A stretch of DNA of 64,000 nucleotides from Bombella pluederhausensis (GCF_026385525.1 NZ_JANIDY010000001.1:1-64000); one strand, 5' to 3'; counted from the first letter of the stretch, positions 9,220 to 18,969 are shown. Translations and numbers: made by a program. The notes: generated from the letters alone by a model not told the origin.

Positions 9220-9864
9220 TCAGTAGGGGCGCCATGTCAGGAAGTTGCCGAGAATTGTCAGTCCCACATCCTGGCTCTTTTCCACGTGAAACTGTGTGCC
9301 GCAGCGGTTGCCTTTGGCCACGATGGCCGGAACCTTCATGCCGTAATCGGCCGTGGCGATGGTTTCCTCCGGGCTGGCATCTTTCAGGGCATAGGAATGG
9401 ACAAAATAGCCATGATTGCCCGGCTCCAGCCCTTCGGTCAGCGGGTGGGCGCCGGGGGTAAAGGCAAGCGTGTTCCAGCCCATATGGGGGAGGGGTAGCC
9501 CTTGTTGGGCGCTTTCTTCCATGGGGGCGATATGGCCTTCTATCCAGCCCATGCCTTCTGTGCGGCCATGCTCCAGCCCATAGTGCGCCATGAGCTGCAT
9601 CCCGACACAGATGCCCAGAAAAGGCGTGCCTTCAAGGGTTGCTTTCTCCAGCAGGGGGCGGAGATTATCCGCATCAAGCCCTTTGGCGCAGTCGGCAAAG
9701 GCGCCCTGACCGGGAAGAATAAGGCGGTCCGCCGTCAGGATGTCATGTTCGTTACGGGAAATGACGATGTCGGCGTCCAGACCACGCAGGGCCGCTGCCC
9801 GCCGGGCTGCCTGTGCAGCAGAAGCCAGGTTGCCGCCATTGTAGTCGATTACGACAACACGCAT
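9220..9864 (-). CDS. hisH: Imidazole glycerol phosphate synthase, glutaminase subunit
   Basis: This class I glutamine amidotransferase of 214 residues provides ammonia to HisF. The nucleophile elbow GICVGMQ places the catalytic Cys at C86. The His/Glu pair is H193 and E195 (QFHVEKSQ), and the N-terminal IDYNGGNL is the family signature. It starts with ATG at 9864 and ends 13 nt before the GNAT-HisA gene. Confidence 0.97.
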   Translation of the reverse strand: MRVVVIDYNGGNLASAAQAARRAAALRGLDADIVISRNEHDILTADRLILPGQGAFADCAKGLDADNLRPLLEKATLEGTPFLGICVGMQLMAHYGLEHGRTEGMGWIEGHIAPMEESAQQGLPLPHMGWNTLAFTPGAHPLTEGLEPGNHGYFVHSYALKDASPEETIATADYGMKVPAIVAKGNRCGTQFHVEKSQDVGLTILGNFLTWRPY

Positions 9865-9947
9865 AAACTCTCTCCATACTGCAAGGTGTCCGGTCCTGTT
9901 TCAGGCAGGAGTGGGAGATAAATCAAGGGAAAACCGTAAAAGGGGGC

Positions 9948-10550
9948 TTAAAGCACCCCTTTTGTGGAAGGAATCTGGCCTGCGCTGCGTGGGTCACGAG
10001 ACAGAGCCATGCGCAGGGCACGGGCGAAGGACTTGAAGGCACTTTCAGCAATATGGTGGGCGTTGGTGCCGGCACGGTTATTCATGTGCACGGTGATGCG
10101 GGCGGACATGCAGAGCGCCCGGAAGAATTCTTCCACCATTTCCGTAGCCATGCTGCCGATCATCTCACGAGGGAATTCGATGTTCCATGCGAGAAAGGGG
10201 CGTCCTGAAATATCAACCACAGCTTCGCAGAGGGCTTCATCCAGTGGGACAAGGGCGAAGCCGAAGCGCTCGATGCCACGCTTGTCGCCAATGGCCCGGT
10301 AAAGAGCCTCACCGAGCGTGATTCCCACGTCTTCAATGGTATGGTGATCGTCAATATGCAGGTCGCCTTTCACCTGCACATCAAGGTCCAGTCCTCCATG
10401 ACGGGCCAGAGCATCCAGCATATGGTCGAAGAAGCCGATGCCGGTCTTGATGTTGTTCTTGCCCTGTCCGTCCAGAGAGAGGGAGAGGGTGATGTCAGTC
10501 TCGCCTGTCTGGCGATTCAGGGTAGCGGTGCGGGGTGTCTGTGTTGTCAT
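9948..10550 (-). CDS. hisB: Imidazoleglycerol-phosphate dehydratase
   Basis: HisB dehydrates imidazole glycerol phosphate to imidazole acetol phosphate. The 200-residue protein shows the paired metal-binding motifs DHHTIEDVGI (H69, H70, E73) and NAHHIAESAFKSFARAL near the C-terminus, plus FFDHML. It is the short monofunctional form, without the phosphatase domain found in enterobacteria. It is the first gene of the visible minus-strand his operon, 83 nt ahead of hisH. hisG, hisD, hisC and hisI are not in this window. Confidence 0.97.
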   Translation of the reverse strand: MTTQTPRTATLNRQTGETDITLSLSLDGQGKNNIKTGIGFFDHMLDALARHGGLDLDVQVKGDLHIDDHHTIEDVGITLGEALYRAIGDKRGIERFGFALVPLDEALCEAVVDISGRPFLAWNIEFPREMIGSMATEMVEEFFRALCMSARITVHMNNRAGTNAHHIAESAFKSFARALRMALSRDPRSAGQIPSTKGVL

Positions 10551-10558
10551 ATCTTTCT

Positions 10559-10586
10559 GCTATACTAATCTGCGTCAGTTTCCAAA
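10559..10586 (-). promoter_or_regulatory. Weak promoter candidate for the his operon
   Basis: In the gap shared with the divergent nitroreductase gene, TTTGGA (10586-10581) is separated by 16 nt from TATAGC (10564-10559) on the minus strand. Transcription would start almost at the hisB ATG (10550), giving a nearly leaderless message. The match to consensus is only moderate. Confidence 0.2.
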
Positions 10587-10662
10587 CTTGCGCCTCAGGG
10601 GTGTGTAGGGAAGACTGGTTTTCATTCAGATTCACCACATGGTTGTGAGGAGATCCGCTATC

Positions 10663-11280
10663 ATGACGCAGGCTTCATCTGTCCCGCCGCTTGACCTGCT
10701 GCTGGAGCGGTCATCAACGGGTGATCTTGTGGCGCCAGCCCCACAGGGGGACGTGCTGGTCCGTATCCTTTCGGCTGGCCTGAGAGCCCCGGATCACGGT
10801 CATCTCTGCCCGTGGCGGTATGTTGTGATTGCCGGGGATGCCCGTCCTGCCTTTGCCGAGCATGTAGTGGCCGCCATGGGGCGGCAGGAACCGGATGCGC
10901 CGGAGAAAAAACGTGAGAAACGGCGTAGACGTTTCTCTGAGACTCCCATGATTATCGCTTTGGGTATGCATTTGCGGCCGGAGCATAAGGTACCTGTTAT
11001 GGAACAGGAAATGGCGGTGGCAGCCGGGGCCATGAACGTGCTCAATGCCTTGCATATGGAAGGTTTCGGTGGTGTGTGGGTCAGCGGCGGATTCTGTGAG
11101 GATCGGGCACTGCTCAGCCAGCTTGGGCTGGATGCGCCGCACCGTCTTGCAGGCTTCCTGCTGGTTGGTACGGCCGAAAAGCCGGAGCGTGCCCGTGAAC
11201 GGCCTGAGACGGGCGATTACATGGCGTTCTGGACGGGCAGTGAGCCTGTCACATTCAGAGCGGATGAACGGCAGCGCTGA
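10663..11280 (+). CDS. Nitroreductase family protein (YdjA-like)
   Basis: This FMN-dependent nitroreductase-fold protein of 205 residues is of the compact YdjA type. The N-terminal LLLERSSTGDL and the GLRAPDHGHLCPWRYVVI segment match the FMN-binding region, and FGGVWVSGG the central one. The ATG at 10663 was chosen over an upstream one (10639) because GAGGAG lies about 10 nt before it. It is divergent from hisB and may be co-transcribed with the ubiM-like gene about 95 nt downstream. The natural substrate is unknown. Confidence 0.85.
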   Translation: MTQASSVPPLDLLLERSSTGDLVAPAPQGDVLVRILSAGLRAPDHGHLCPWRYVVIAGDARPAFAEHVVAAMGRQEPDAPEKKREKRRRRFSETPMIIALGMHLRPEHKVPVMEQEMAVAAGAMNVLNALHMEGFGGVWVSGGFCEDRALLSQLGLDAPHRLAGFLLVGTAEKPERARERPETGDYMAFWTGSEPVTFRADERQR

Positions 11281-11374
11281 GGGGCGCTTCAGCTCGCTCC
11301 GGTATGGTCTGGTTGTCGGGGGGCGCTGGTTGGGTTAAAGCCATGGCCATGTGAGTGAGGGATGCGGAGTCAGC

Positions 11375-12631
11375 ATGACGCAGCACGGTGATAGTCATCA
11401 GGCGGAACAGCCGCAGAACGATCTTCTGGGCAGTGATGTGGTGATTGCTGGTGGAGGGCCTGCCGGTCTGGCCGCTGCATTGTCCTTCGCACGAGAAGGC
11501 TGGCATGTGCATGTGGTGGAAAAAGCACCGTTGGATGTGCTTAAGGCACCATCTTTCGATGGGCGTGAAATTGCGCTGACGCATCATACTGTTCATTGGT
11601 TGAAACAGCATGGCGTGTGGGATGAGATTCCAGCCGAGGCGATTTGCCCTTTGGAAACAGCCAGAGTGGAAAGTGGCCGTCTGGGTGGCCCCCCGCTGAT
11701 CTTTCATGCACCGGGTCAGTCAGCAGAGGCTGGCGAGGGAGCCGCTGGAGAGCCGCTGGGCTATTTGGTGGCAAACCATCTCATTCGCCGGGCTCTTTAT
11801 CAGGTCGTCAGTCGGACAGAGGGTATTACCCTGTCTTGTCAGATAGGGGTAACGGGATATCGGGCAGGCCGTGATGATGTGCGTGTCCAGCTCTCTGATG
11901 GTAGGGCGGTGCAGGCCCGTTTGCTTGTAGGAGCAGATGGGCGCTTCTCCCAGATACGGGATATGGCCGGGATCGGGGCCATCGTGCATGATTTTGGTAT
12001 GAGCATTCTTGTCTGCCGGATGCGTCATTTGACCCCTCATGACAACACGGCCCTGCAATGGTTTGATGAGAAGCAGACAATTGCCCTGCTTCCTGTCGCA
12101 CCGGATGGGGGCATGGGCGATATTTCCTCTCTCGTGCTGACATTGCCACCCGATGAGATCGCCCGTTTGCGGGTTGCTGAAGCTGATGACTTCAATGCGG
12201 AAATTACCCGCCGTACGGATGAGCGGCTTGGTTTGCTGCGTGTTATGGGCAACCGCATCACATACCCGCTTAAGGCTGTGTACGCGCATCGTTTCCATGC
12301 TTCACGTGTAGCGCTGATTGGGGATGCGGCTGTCGGTATGCATCCGATTACAGCACATGGCTTCAATTTTGGGATACGGGGTCAGGAAACTCTGGTGCGG
12401 GAATTGAGTGCTGGTCCGGGTGATCCGGGAGATGCTGCATCCTTGTCCCGGTTCGAGTGGCGGCATAGACGGGCAACATTCCCGCTTTTCACGGCTACTA
12501 ATGCCATTGCCGTGGCCTATACCCGTGACGATGGACCTTTTCCTCTTGCCCGCCGTGCTGGACTGATGCTGGCGGACCGTCTGGCTCCTTTCAAGAAGGC
12601 CGTTACACGGATGTTGATGGACCCTGTGTAA
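11375..12631 (+). CDS. ubiM: FAD-dependent ubiquinone-biosynthesis hydroxylase, UbiM/UbiH-like
   Basis: This class A flavoprotein monooxygenase has 418 residues: the Rossmann motif GGGPAG (26-31), the GADGRFSQIR motif in the middle, and the C-terminal FAD motif LIGDAAVGMHPITAHGFNFG, in which MHP...GFN is typical of Ubi hydroxylases. UbiM-type enzymes hydroxylate the ubiquinone ring, and are known from bacteria including acetic acid bacteria; I favour ubiM over ubiH or ubiF from overall look only. ATG 11375 has GGAG 6-7 nt upstream; a GTG at 11351 is a weaker alternative. It acts at the cytoplasmic face of the membrane. Confidence 0.75.
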   Translation: MTQHGDSHQAEQPQNDLLGSDVVIAGGGPAGLAAALSFAREGWHVHVVEKAPLDVLKAPSFDGREIALTHHTVHWLKQHGVWDEIPAEAICPLETARVESGRLGGPPLIFHAPGQSAEAGEGAAGEPLGYLVANHLIRRALYQVVSRTEGITLSCQIGVTGYRAGRDDVRVQLSDGRAVQARLLVGADGRFSQIRDMAGIGAIVHDFGMSILVCRMRHLTPHDNTALQWFDEKQTIALLPVAPDGGMGDISSLVLTLPPDEIARLRVAEADDFNAEITRRTDERLGLLRVMGNRITYPLKAVYAHRFHASRVALIGDAAVGMHPITAHGFNFGIRGQETLVRELSAGPGDPGDAASLSRFEWRHRRATFPLFTATNAIAVAYTRDDGPFPLARRAGLMLADRLAPFKKAVTRMLMDPV

Positions 12632-12838
12632 CGGGGAAGGTTTATTTTTTATTACGTAAATTGCTTGCCTCTCATGGGGCTTCACGGTGATACTGCCCGT
12701 GAGAGTGCTTTCGACATGAGGGATGCATTTTCACGGGCTGGATGAGCAGGCCCAGATCTTACTGAGATGGTTTGTCATATCGTATTGTCAGGTCCTGGAG
12801 GCTGACCTTTACGGTGTGAGCTGAGCATAGGGTGCATT

Positions 12839-14449
12839 ATGACGTATGATGTCGTTATCATTGGCGCAGGCTTTGCCGGGTTAACGCTGGCCTATCAGTT
12901 AAAGAAAAAGAATAAAGACCTTCATGTCGCCCTTGTTCATGATTCAGCCTTCCCGAATGACGATATATCAGAGAAGGTGGGTGAGTCTTTTAATGAAATA
13001 GCCGCAATTTATTTTGAGCAGATGTTGGGGCTCAGGGAGTTCATGGAGGCCCGTCATCCTCGTAAAATGGGGATGCGGTTTTTCCATGTTGGTGAGGACT
13101 CCTATAAGGAAATGGGGTTCAACAGTTATCCCCCTAATGCTGCGTTCCATTTTGAACGTGGAAAACTGGAAAATGACCTTTTTGAACTCGTCAGACATGA
13201 CGTGGATGTTTATCTGAACCATAAGTTCATCGATTTTGAAGAAAAAGATGATGTAAAAGAGATTCAGGTTCTGAACCGGAATGATAATAGCAGGATCGTT
13301 CTAAAGGCGGCTTGGCTTGTTGATGCGGCCGGGATGAAGAAGCTGCTGGCCCGTAAGTTTGATATTACATACAAGCTGCCCATCAAGCACTCATCGGTCT
13401 GGTTCCGAGTGGGTGGTGGTGTCGATGTGGATGAGTTTCTGCCACGGACGGAAGATAACCCTTTTACGTCAGAGAGACGTTCATGGAGCTCCATCCATCT
13501 GGAGGGGGTAGGATATTGGATATGGATCCTGCGTCTTTCCGATAGGGCAACAAGTGTCGGCATCATCTTTGATGAGGATATGTACGACTTTCAGGATTTC
13601 GCCACATGGGAGAAAACCACGCTCTGGCTGAAACAGAATGTCAGACGGCTGATTGGCTATATTGAAGAAAAACAGTTCCCTATTCTGGACTTCAGGATAT
13701 TAAGGCGCTTTGCAAGTCAGTGTGATTACTGGGTGAGTCATGAGCGCTGGGCTCTTGTGGGGGATTCCTACGGTATATGGGACCCGTATTATTCCAACGG
13801 GTTTGACGTGATCGGGATACAGAATACGATCCTGACAGAACTTATCCATGCAGAGCGTAGTGGGGAGAGCCTCAAGGAGCGTGTTCCTGCGGCAAACAAG
13901 TTTGTTGATGAATTGATGTATGGCTTTGGTCATACTTTTAAGGATTTCTATTCTCGAAAGGGAAGATGGTACTATATCTGTGCAAAATATAATCTGGATA
14001 TAGCCATGTATTTGCCCATTATTGCAGCCGTCATGCACAATGCCCTCCAGTCCATGTTTATGGAGGAAAACAGGACGTTCCGGGATAAGGTATTTGGTCT
14101 TTTTAGTGATGCTGGTCAGGTCTATTTTGATACGGTTAAATTCTTGGCATCAGATGAGTTCAAGAACAATGGTATAGAGGGGTATGATTACATGCTTCTC
14201 AATTCAGAAGCCTATCATGCCTTTATCCCTGAAAAGAATATTCCTTTCGAGGAGAAGGAAAAGAGCCTGTTAATTCTCAGGAAGAATTATAACCTTCTTC
14301 GTTGTGTCCAGTATTATATCCAGTCAGGGCGTAACTATATGGATTTCATAAAGAGGGGAGCTTATTTCTCTATTACGGAACAGACTGATCCTGAACGGTA
14401 CAAGGGTGATCCGGATCAGTTGGAGGCTGATCTGTTCCGTCCTGTGTAA
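12839..14449 (+). CDS. Flavin-dependent halogenase-like protein (tryptophan-halogenase superfamily)
   Basis: The 536-residue protein begins with a Rossmann dinucleotide fold (GAGFAG, 9-14). It keeps features of flavin-dependent halogenases: GES at 48-50, a lysine in PRKMGMRF (K76) where the family has its catalytic Lys, the WIWI segment matching the WxWxI signature, and GDSYGIWDPYYSNG matching the GDA-x3-DP-x-YS-x-G flavin motif. The Pro of WxWxIP is Leu here. The C-terminal 180 residues are helical and specific. Halogenases make HOCl at FADH2 and pass it through a tunnel to Lys. The substrate and whether halide is used are unknown. Codon use is visibly AT-richer than in neighbours, suggesting transfer. 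It stands alone, convergent with the rluA-type gene (4-nt gap). Confidence 0.7.
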   Translation: MTYDVVIIGAGFAGLTLAYQLKKKNKDLHVALVHDSAFPNDDISEKVGESFNEIAAIYFEQMLGLREFMEARHPRKMGMRFFHVGEDSYKEMGFNSYPPNAAFHFERGKLENDLFELVRHDVDVYLNHKFIDFEEKDDVKEIQVLNRNDNSRIVLKAAWLVDAAGMKKLLARKFDITYKLPIKHSSVWFRVGGGVDVDEFLPRTEDNPFTSERRSWSSIHLEGVGYWIWILRLSDRATSVGIIFDEDMYDFQDFATWEKTTLWLKQNVRRLIGYIEEKQFPILDFRILRRFASQCDYWVSHERWALVGDSYGIWDPYYSNGFDVIGIQNTILTELIHAERSGESLKERVPAANKFVDELMYGFGHTFKDFYSRKGRWYYICAKYNLDIAMYLPIIAAVMHNALQSMFMEENRTFRDKVFGLFSDAGQVYFDTVKFLASDEFKNNGIEGYDYMLLNSEAYHAFIPEKNIPFEEKEKSLLILRKNYNLLRCVQYYIQSGRNYMDFIKRGAYFSITEQTDPERYKGDPDQLEADLFRPV

Positions 14450-14453
14450 AGTC

Positions 14454-15215
14454 TCAGGGGGAAGACGGCAGGGCGTGGGATTGGAGAAAAGCCTCCAGTT
14501 CTGCATGTTTTGCCGTAGCCTGTATGTGAAACAGATCGTTTTTCTGCTGTGATGGTTTTCCCGGCTCGTTCAGGCTGTATTGGATGGGGACATCCAGAGA
14601 CCGAGCCAGTAAGTGGAGCCCATTCTTGTCCTGACGACCCCCGTAAAGTGTATCGCCAATGATAGGTGTTCCTAACACGGCACAATGGACACGGGCCTGA
14701 TGCGTGCGCCCTGTATGAAGGGTTAGTTCCAGTAAGCTGGTGATTTCATTGGCAGCCAGCACACGCCATGAGGTCCGGGCGGGACGACTCTCTCGTGCGG
14801 ATCGGCTGGATGATGCTGTGTCGTTCACGGAGGAGGATGTCATTTTCCATCCTTGCTGGGCAGAAGACACACGCCGTAATTCTGTTGTGAGGGTACCTGA
14901 CATTTGTTTGGGGCGACCGGAGACCAGAGCCCAGTACTGTTTGATAGTCTTATGTTCTGAAAAGGCCCGTTGAGCGGCGATGAGTGCGGATTTACGGCGG
15001 GCGAGGAGCAGGCAGCCTGCTGTATCGGCATCCAGCCGGTGAACCAGCCATGGCCCGCCTCGCTTTTGCGGGACAAGACGGGTTTCGACACTGTCTTTTG
15101 TCTGAGGGCCGGGATGGGCGGCCAGTCCTGCCGGTTTGTTGATGACGACAAAATGCCGGTCTTCCCACAGGATGGGGAGGGCCAGCCCCGGCTGAAAGAA
15201 TGGCGGCGGGGCCAT
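14454..15215 (-). CDS. RluA-family pseudouridine synthase
   Basis: The 253-residue protein carries the RluA signature HRLDADTAG, with catalytic Asp D62, and the later HTGRTHQARVH motif. It has no S4 domain and resembles the short RluA/RluC-type enzymes that convert uridine to pseudouridine in rRNA or tRNA. The target site cannot be read from sequence. A Ser/Thr-rich insert (residues about 120-145) sits in the middle. The start lies 3 nt after the ftsK stop, so the two are probably co-transcribed. Confidence 0.88.
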   Translation of the reverse strand: MAPPPFFQPGLALPILWEDRHFVVINKPAGLAAHPGPQTKDSVETRLVPQKRGGPWLVHRLDADTAGCLLLARRKSALIAAQRAFSEHKTIKQYWALVSGRPKQMSGTLTTELRRVSSAQQGWKMTSSSVNDTASSSRSARESRPARTSWRVLAANEITSLLELTLHTGRTHQARVHCAVLGTPIIGDTLYGGRQDKNGLHLLARSLDVPIQYSLNEPGKPSQQKNDLFHIQATAKHAELEAFLQSHALPSSP

Positions 15216-15218
15216 GGG

Positions 15219-18200
15219 TCAGTCCTCGTCCTCGTTGCGGTCCAGCCCCAGAGAGGCTTTGGTAGCTAGAACATCCCGCTTGCCAACATGGTTGGCGGCA
15301 CTGATGATGCCTTCACGTTCCATCTGGTCGATGATGTTGGCTGCCCGGTTATAGCCGATGCGGAGATGCCGCTGCACGAAGCTGGTGGAAGCTCTCTGTG
15401 CCCGGACGACCAGTTCCGTTGCCTGTTCATACAGGGCATTGTCCTGATCCTCATCCGTGCCACGGCCGCTGCTTTTGCCGCTATTGGAGGATGTGTCTTC
15501 TTCCTCCTGTTCATCAGCGAGTACTTCGGTGTTGTAAACTGGTGCCCCTTTGGAGCGCAGGTCGGCCACCACGGCTTCCACTTCTTCATCGCTGATGAAG
15601 GGACCATGCACACGGGTGATGCGGGCACCACCTTGCATGAAAAGCATGTCACCTCGGCCTAGAAGCTGCTCGGCACCCTGTTCGCCCAGAATGGTGCGGC
15701 TGTCATATTTATTAGTGACCTGAAAGGAAATGCGGGTCGGGAAGTTGGCCTTGATTGTCCCGGTAATCACATCAACGGATGGGCGCTGTGTTGCCATGAT
15801 GACATGAACACCAGCGGCACGGGCTTTCTGAGCCAGACGAAGCACGGAGGCTTCAATTTCCTTGCCTGCTACCATCATCAGGTCAGCCATTTCGTCAATG
15901 ACGATGACGATATAGGGCAGGTGCTCCAATGGCAGGCGATGCTCGTCAAAGACAGGGCGGCCTGTTTCTGGGTCATAGCCGGTCTGGATACGGCGTGTTG
16001 GTGTTTCACCAGAGGCCTTCAGATGGCGTATCCGGTCATTATAGCTGCTGATGTTCCGCACGCCATGATCGGCCATCAGGCGGTAGCGGCGGTCCATCTC
16101 CTGCACGGCCCATTTCAGGGCGCTGACAGCCTTGGGTGGTTCTGTCACCACCGGGGTCATCAGATGGGGGATACCATCATAGATGGAGAGTTCCAGAATC
16201 TTCGGGTCGATCATGATGAGTCGGCAGTCTTCCGGGCTGAGCCGGTAGAGCAGCGAAAGGATCATCGCATTGATTCCCACCGACTTACCGGACCCGGTCG
16301 TACCGGCCACGAGCAGGTGAGGCATTCTGGCAAGGTCGGCCATGATCGGCTCACCTGCAATATCCTTACCGAGAGCCAGCGGCAGCTTGCTGCGGTTTTC
16401 CTTCCATGCCGGTGAGAGCAGAAGCTCAGGGAAATAGACAGTTTCCCGTGTGCTGTTGGGGACTTCAATACCGATGACATTACGGCCCGGCACGGTGGCG
16501 ATACGGACGCTCAGCACGGCGAGGGTGCGGGCGATATCGTCCGCAAGGCCGATGACACGGGAGGAACGAACACCGGGGGCAGGTTCCAGCTCATAGAGCG
16601 TGACAACCGGGCCTGCCCGGTAATCGGTGATGGTGCCCTGCACGCCATAATCATCCAGCACTTTTTCCAGCATCTGGGCATTGGCCTGAAGGGCTTCTTC
16701 AGAGGGGCCGGTCTCGTTCTGGTCCGGGAGAGGATTCAGAAGACTGATGGCAGGTGGCAGCCAGCTGGAGGCCGTGGCCATGCCGGGGAGAGGGGCATGA
16801 ACCATGGAAGGCTGCGGTGGCATAGGCGGCGGTGGCACCGGAACATGCCCTCCATGTCCTGCATCAGCTCCTGCGGCGGGCGGGACTGCGTGGGGTGTTG
16901 CTGTCATGGGGGGCGAAACAGGTCCGCTGCCATCGGCCATAATAGTGGCATGCTGTGCGGGGACCGTATTAACGGCAGGGCTTTCAGCAGGCAGGAAACG
17001 TCTGAGGAAACCGGGCTGTTGGGCCGGGCCTGTAAGGGGCTGTGGCTGAACTGTCAGAGGGGTGCCAGCGACATGCTCGTAATCTTCTTCGGCATGGCGG
17101 CGTTGGACCGTGCTCGTCCGACCCGGATCGTGACGGATATGGGCGAGCATACGGGCATAAGGATTATCAGCCTCCTCCTCATGTGGGGGGATGGCGGGTT
17201 CTTCTTCTGGCTGAGGAGCGGGGTCTGTGGCCGGTGGCTGCGGGGGTTGGGCTGAGGGGGGCTTCTGCCATGGGGCGGCTCCCTGTGGCAGGGCAGACCA
17301 CGGTGCCTGACCCGCCGGGCTTGCGGCGGCTCGTTCTGCCTGCCGGTTAAGATTCCGCATGATGAAGCCGGATGGAAGCGGGCCGTTTCCCTGTGCAGGG
17401 CGGCCATGCCGTATGGGCCCGCCTGCACCGGAGGGGTAGGCGGTATGGCGCTCCATTGCGGGCGTTGTGCCACGCTGGCGGCGCAGGGCACGGGCAGGCA
17501 GCCAGATAAGGGCGCTGAGCCCCCGGCCTACAGACATCCATTCCCGCCACTGAAGGCCCATGGCGAGAGGACAGAACAGCATCAGCAGGGCAATGCCGAT
17601 CACGATGGCAAAGATGCCCCCCATGCTGCCCGCTTCCCCGGAAACGAGGTTCAGCAGCTTCCGGGCGAAGAATACGCCCGTTTCCCCACCGAGCCCGCTG
17701 CTTGTGGGCCATGCGACATCCAGACCGGGCAGGGTGAGCTGTAGCAGGCCGATCATCGTGGCAGCTGCCGGGAAAAAGCAGGCCGCTGCTATCAGACGGA
17801 CGAAAGGCAGGCTCAGATAGTGATAGCGCAGGAGCTGCCATGTCCATGCCAGCAGGACAAGAACAGGCGTAACACAGGCCAGACCGAGCAGCTGGGTCAG
17901 CCCATCAGCAATGGTGGCTCCAAAGCGACCAAGCAGGTTGGTCGGTTCCGTGCCCGTAGCGGTGTTGAAGGAGGGGTCATGCGGATTGAAGCTGAACAGG
18001 GAGGCGGCAATAGCCACGGCCATGATGAGCAGGATGACACCCAGTACTTCCATCATGCGGGCAGAGAGAATGCGGGACAGGGCAGAATCATGCCATACGG
18101 GAATCTCTGTCTCGTCTGGCATGGCGTGTCCGTGTAAAGGCTCTGCCGTACCGTTGTGGCTGCGCTGTGAGGCGGGCAGAAGGGAGCGCAGCTTGGCGGG

Positions 18201-18266
18201 AATGCGGAAGCGGGAGAGCACAGGGCAGTCCTCTGGCTGGATCAGGAAAGCGTGGGTCGAGCGCAA
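15219..18266 (-). CDS. ftsK: DNA translocase FtsK
   Basis: FtsK anchors at the division septum and pumps DNA to resolve chromosome dimers. The layout is complete: four to five hydrophobic segments in residues 70-250, a Pro/Gln-rich linker (about 265-510), the alpha-beta motor with Walker A GTTGSGKS (655-662) and Walker B IVIVIDEMADL, and a C-terminal gamma winged-helix (about 945-1003, RHLRIGYNRAANIIDQME) that reads KOPS sequences. At 1015 residues it is slightly longer than average. The longest start is TTG (18266) with AACAGG upstream; ATG at 18122 (M49), just before the membrane domain, is a serious alternative and gives 967 residues. Confidence 0.95.
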   Translation of the reverse strand: MRSTHAFLIQPEDCPVLSRFRIPAKLRSLLPASQRSHNGTAEPLHGHAMPDETEIPVWHDSALSRILSARMMEVLGVILLIMAVAIAASLFSFNPHDPSFNTATGTEPTNLLGRFGATIADGLTQLLGLACVTPVLVLLAWTWQLLRYHYLSLPFVRLIAAACFFPAAATMIGLLQLTLPGLDVAWPTSSGLGGETGVFFARKLLNLVSGEAGSMGGIFAIVIGIALLMLFCPLAMGLQWREWMSVGRGLSALIWLPARALRRQRGTTPAMERHTAYPSGAGGPIRHGRPAQGNGPLPSGFIMRNLNRQAERAAASPAGQAPWSALPQGAAPWQKPPSAQPPQPPATDPAPQPEEEPAIPPHEEEADNPYARMLAHIRHDPGRTSTVQRRHAEEDYEHVAGTPLTVQPQPLTGPAQQPGFLRRFLPAESPAVNTVPAQHATIMADGSGPVSPPMTATPHAVPPAAGADAGHGGHVPVPPPPMPPQPSMVHAPLPGMATASSWLPPAISLLNPLPDQNETGPSEEALQANAQMLEKVLDDYGVQGTITDYRAGPVVTLYELEPAPGVRSSRVIGLADDIARTLAVLSVRIATVPGRNVIGIEVPNSTRETVYFPELLLSPAWKENRSKLPLALGKDIAGEPIMADLARMPHLLVAGTTGSGKSVGINAMILSLLYRLSPEDCRLIMIDPKILELSIYDGIPHLMTPVVTEPPKAVSALKWAVQEMDRRYRLMADHGVRNISSYNDRIRHLKASGETPTRRIQTGYDPETGRPVFDEHRLPLEHLPYIVIVIDEMADLMMVAGKEIEASVLRLAQKARAAGVHVIMATQRPSVDVITGTIKANFPTRISFQVTNKYDSRTILGEQGAEQLLGRGDMLFMQGGARITRVHGPFISDEEVEAVVADLRSKGAPVYNTEVLADEQEEEDTSSNSGKSSGRGTDEDQDNALYEQATELVVRAQRASTSFVQRHLRIGYNRAANIIDQMEREGIISAANHVGKRDVLATKASLGLDRNEDED

Positions 18267-18317
18267 TATAGCCTGTTCCGGCTGATTCTGGAAAGCAGAA
18301 CCACCCCGCTGGTTCGA

Positions 18318-18965
18318 TCAGAGCGTGGGACGGCTCCCTTTGATGCTGTTATCCTGTCGCCAGACATGCAGTGTTGCGGCCCCAAAACTGCGCTGTGCCA
18401 GTAGGGGCGGCGGTGGTGCGGAGAGGCTGGGCAGCAGATGGGCGTGAAAAGGTTGGAAGGGTTCTTCCGGTTCTTGCCCTTCTGTTGGCAGGGGGGCGCT
18501 TTCCGTTTCTGCAACAATCAGGGCACCATCGGCGACCCAGCCGAGCCGCCACAGGGCACGGAGTCCCTTCTGCACCAGCCCCTTGTGATAGGGAGGGTCA
18601 AGAAAGATGAGCGTATGCGGCTGCGGTGCTTTGGGAGGGCGTGTTACGTCACAGTGGCGCAGGCGGGCCTTCTCTGTCATGCCACAGCTTCGCAGATTGG
18701 TCTGAAGGGCGGCAATCCCCGGGCGGCTGCCCTCCATGAAGGTGGCGAACTGCGCCCCACGAGACAGGGCTTCCAGCCCCAGAGCCCCCGTACCGGCGAA
18801 GGCATCCAGCACGATGGCCTGTTCCAGCTCCTCCCGCCCAAACCACGGGGCATGCATGAGCATGTCGAACAGGGTCTGACGGGCACGTTGGGCAGTCGGG
18901 CGGGTTGTCAGCCCCGCTGGAGCCTGAAGGCGGCGGTTGCGGGCGGTACCGGCAATGATTCTCAT
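18318..18965 (-). CDS. rsmD: 16S rRNA (guanine(966)-N2)-methyltransferase
   Basis: RsmD methylates G966 of 16S rRNA with S-adenosylmethionine. The 215-residue protein shows the SAM-binding motif DAFAGTGALGLEALSRGA and the catalytic DPPY (123-126) of N-methyltransferases. MRIIAGTARNRRL is the usual N-terminus. The C-terminus is longer and Pro-rich compared with short homologues. It follows the rluB-type gene by 4 nt on the same strand. Confidence 0.94.
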   Translation of the reverse strand: MRIIAGTARNRRLQAPAGLTTRPTAQRARQTLFDMLMHAPWFGREELEQAIVLDAFAGTGALGLEALSRGAQFATFMEGSRPGIAALQTNLRSCGMTEKARLRHCDVTRPPKAPQPHTLIFLDPPYHKGLVQKGLRALWRLGWVADGALIVAETESAPLPTEGQEPEEPFQPFHAHLLPSLSAPPPPLLAQRSFGAATLHVWRQDNSIKGSRPTL

Positions 18966-18969
18966 GAGA

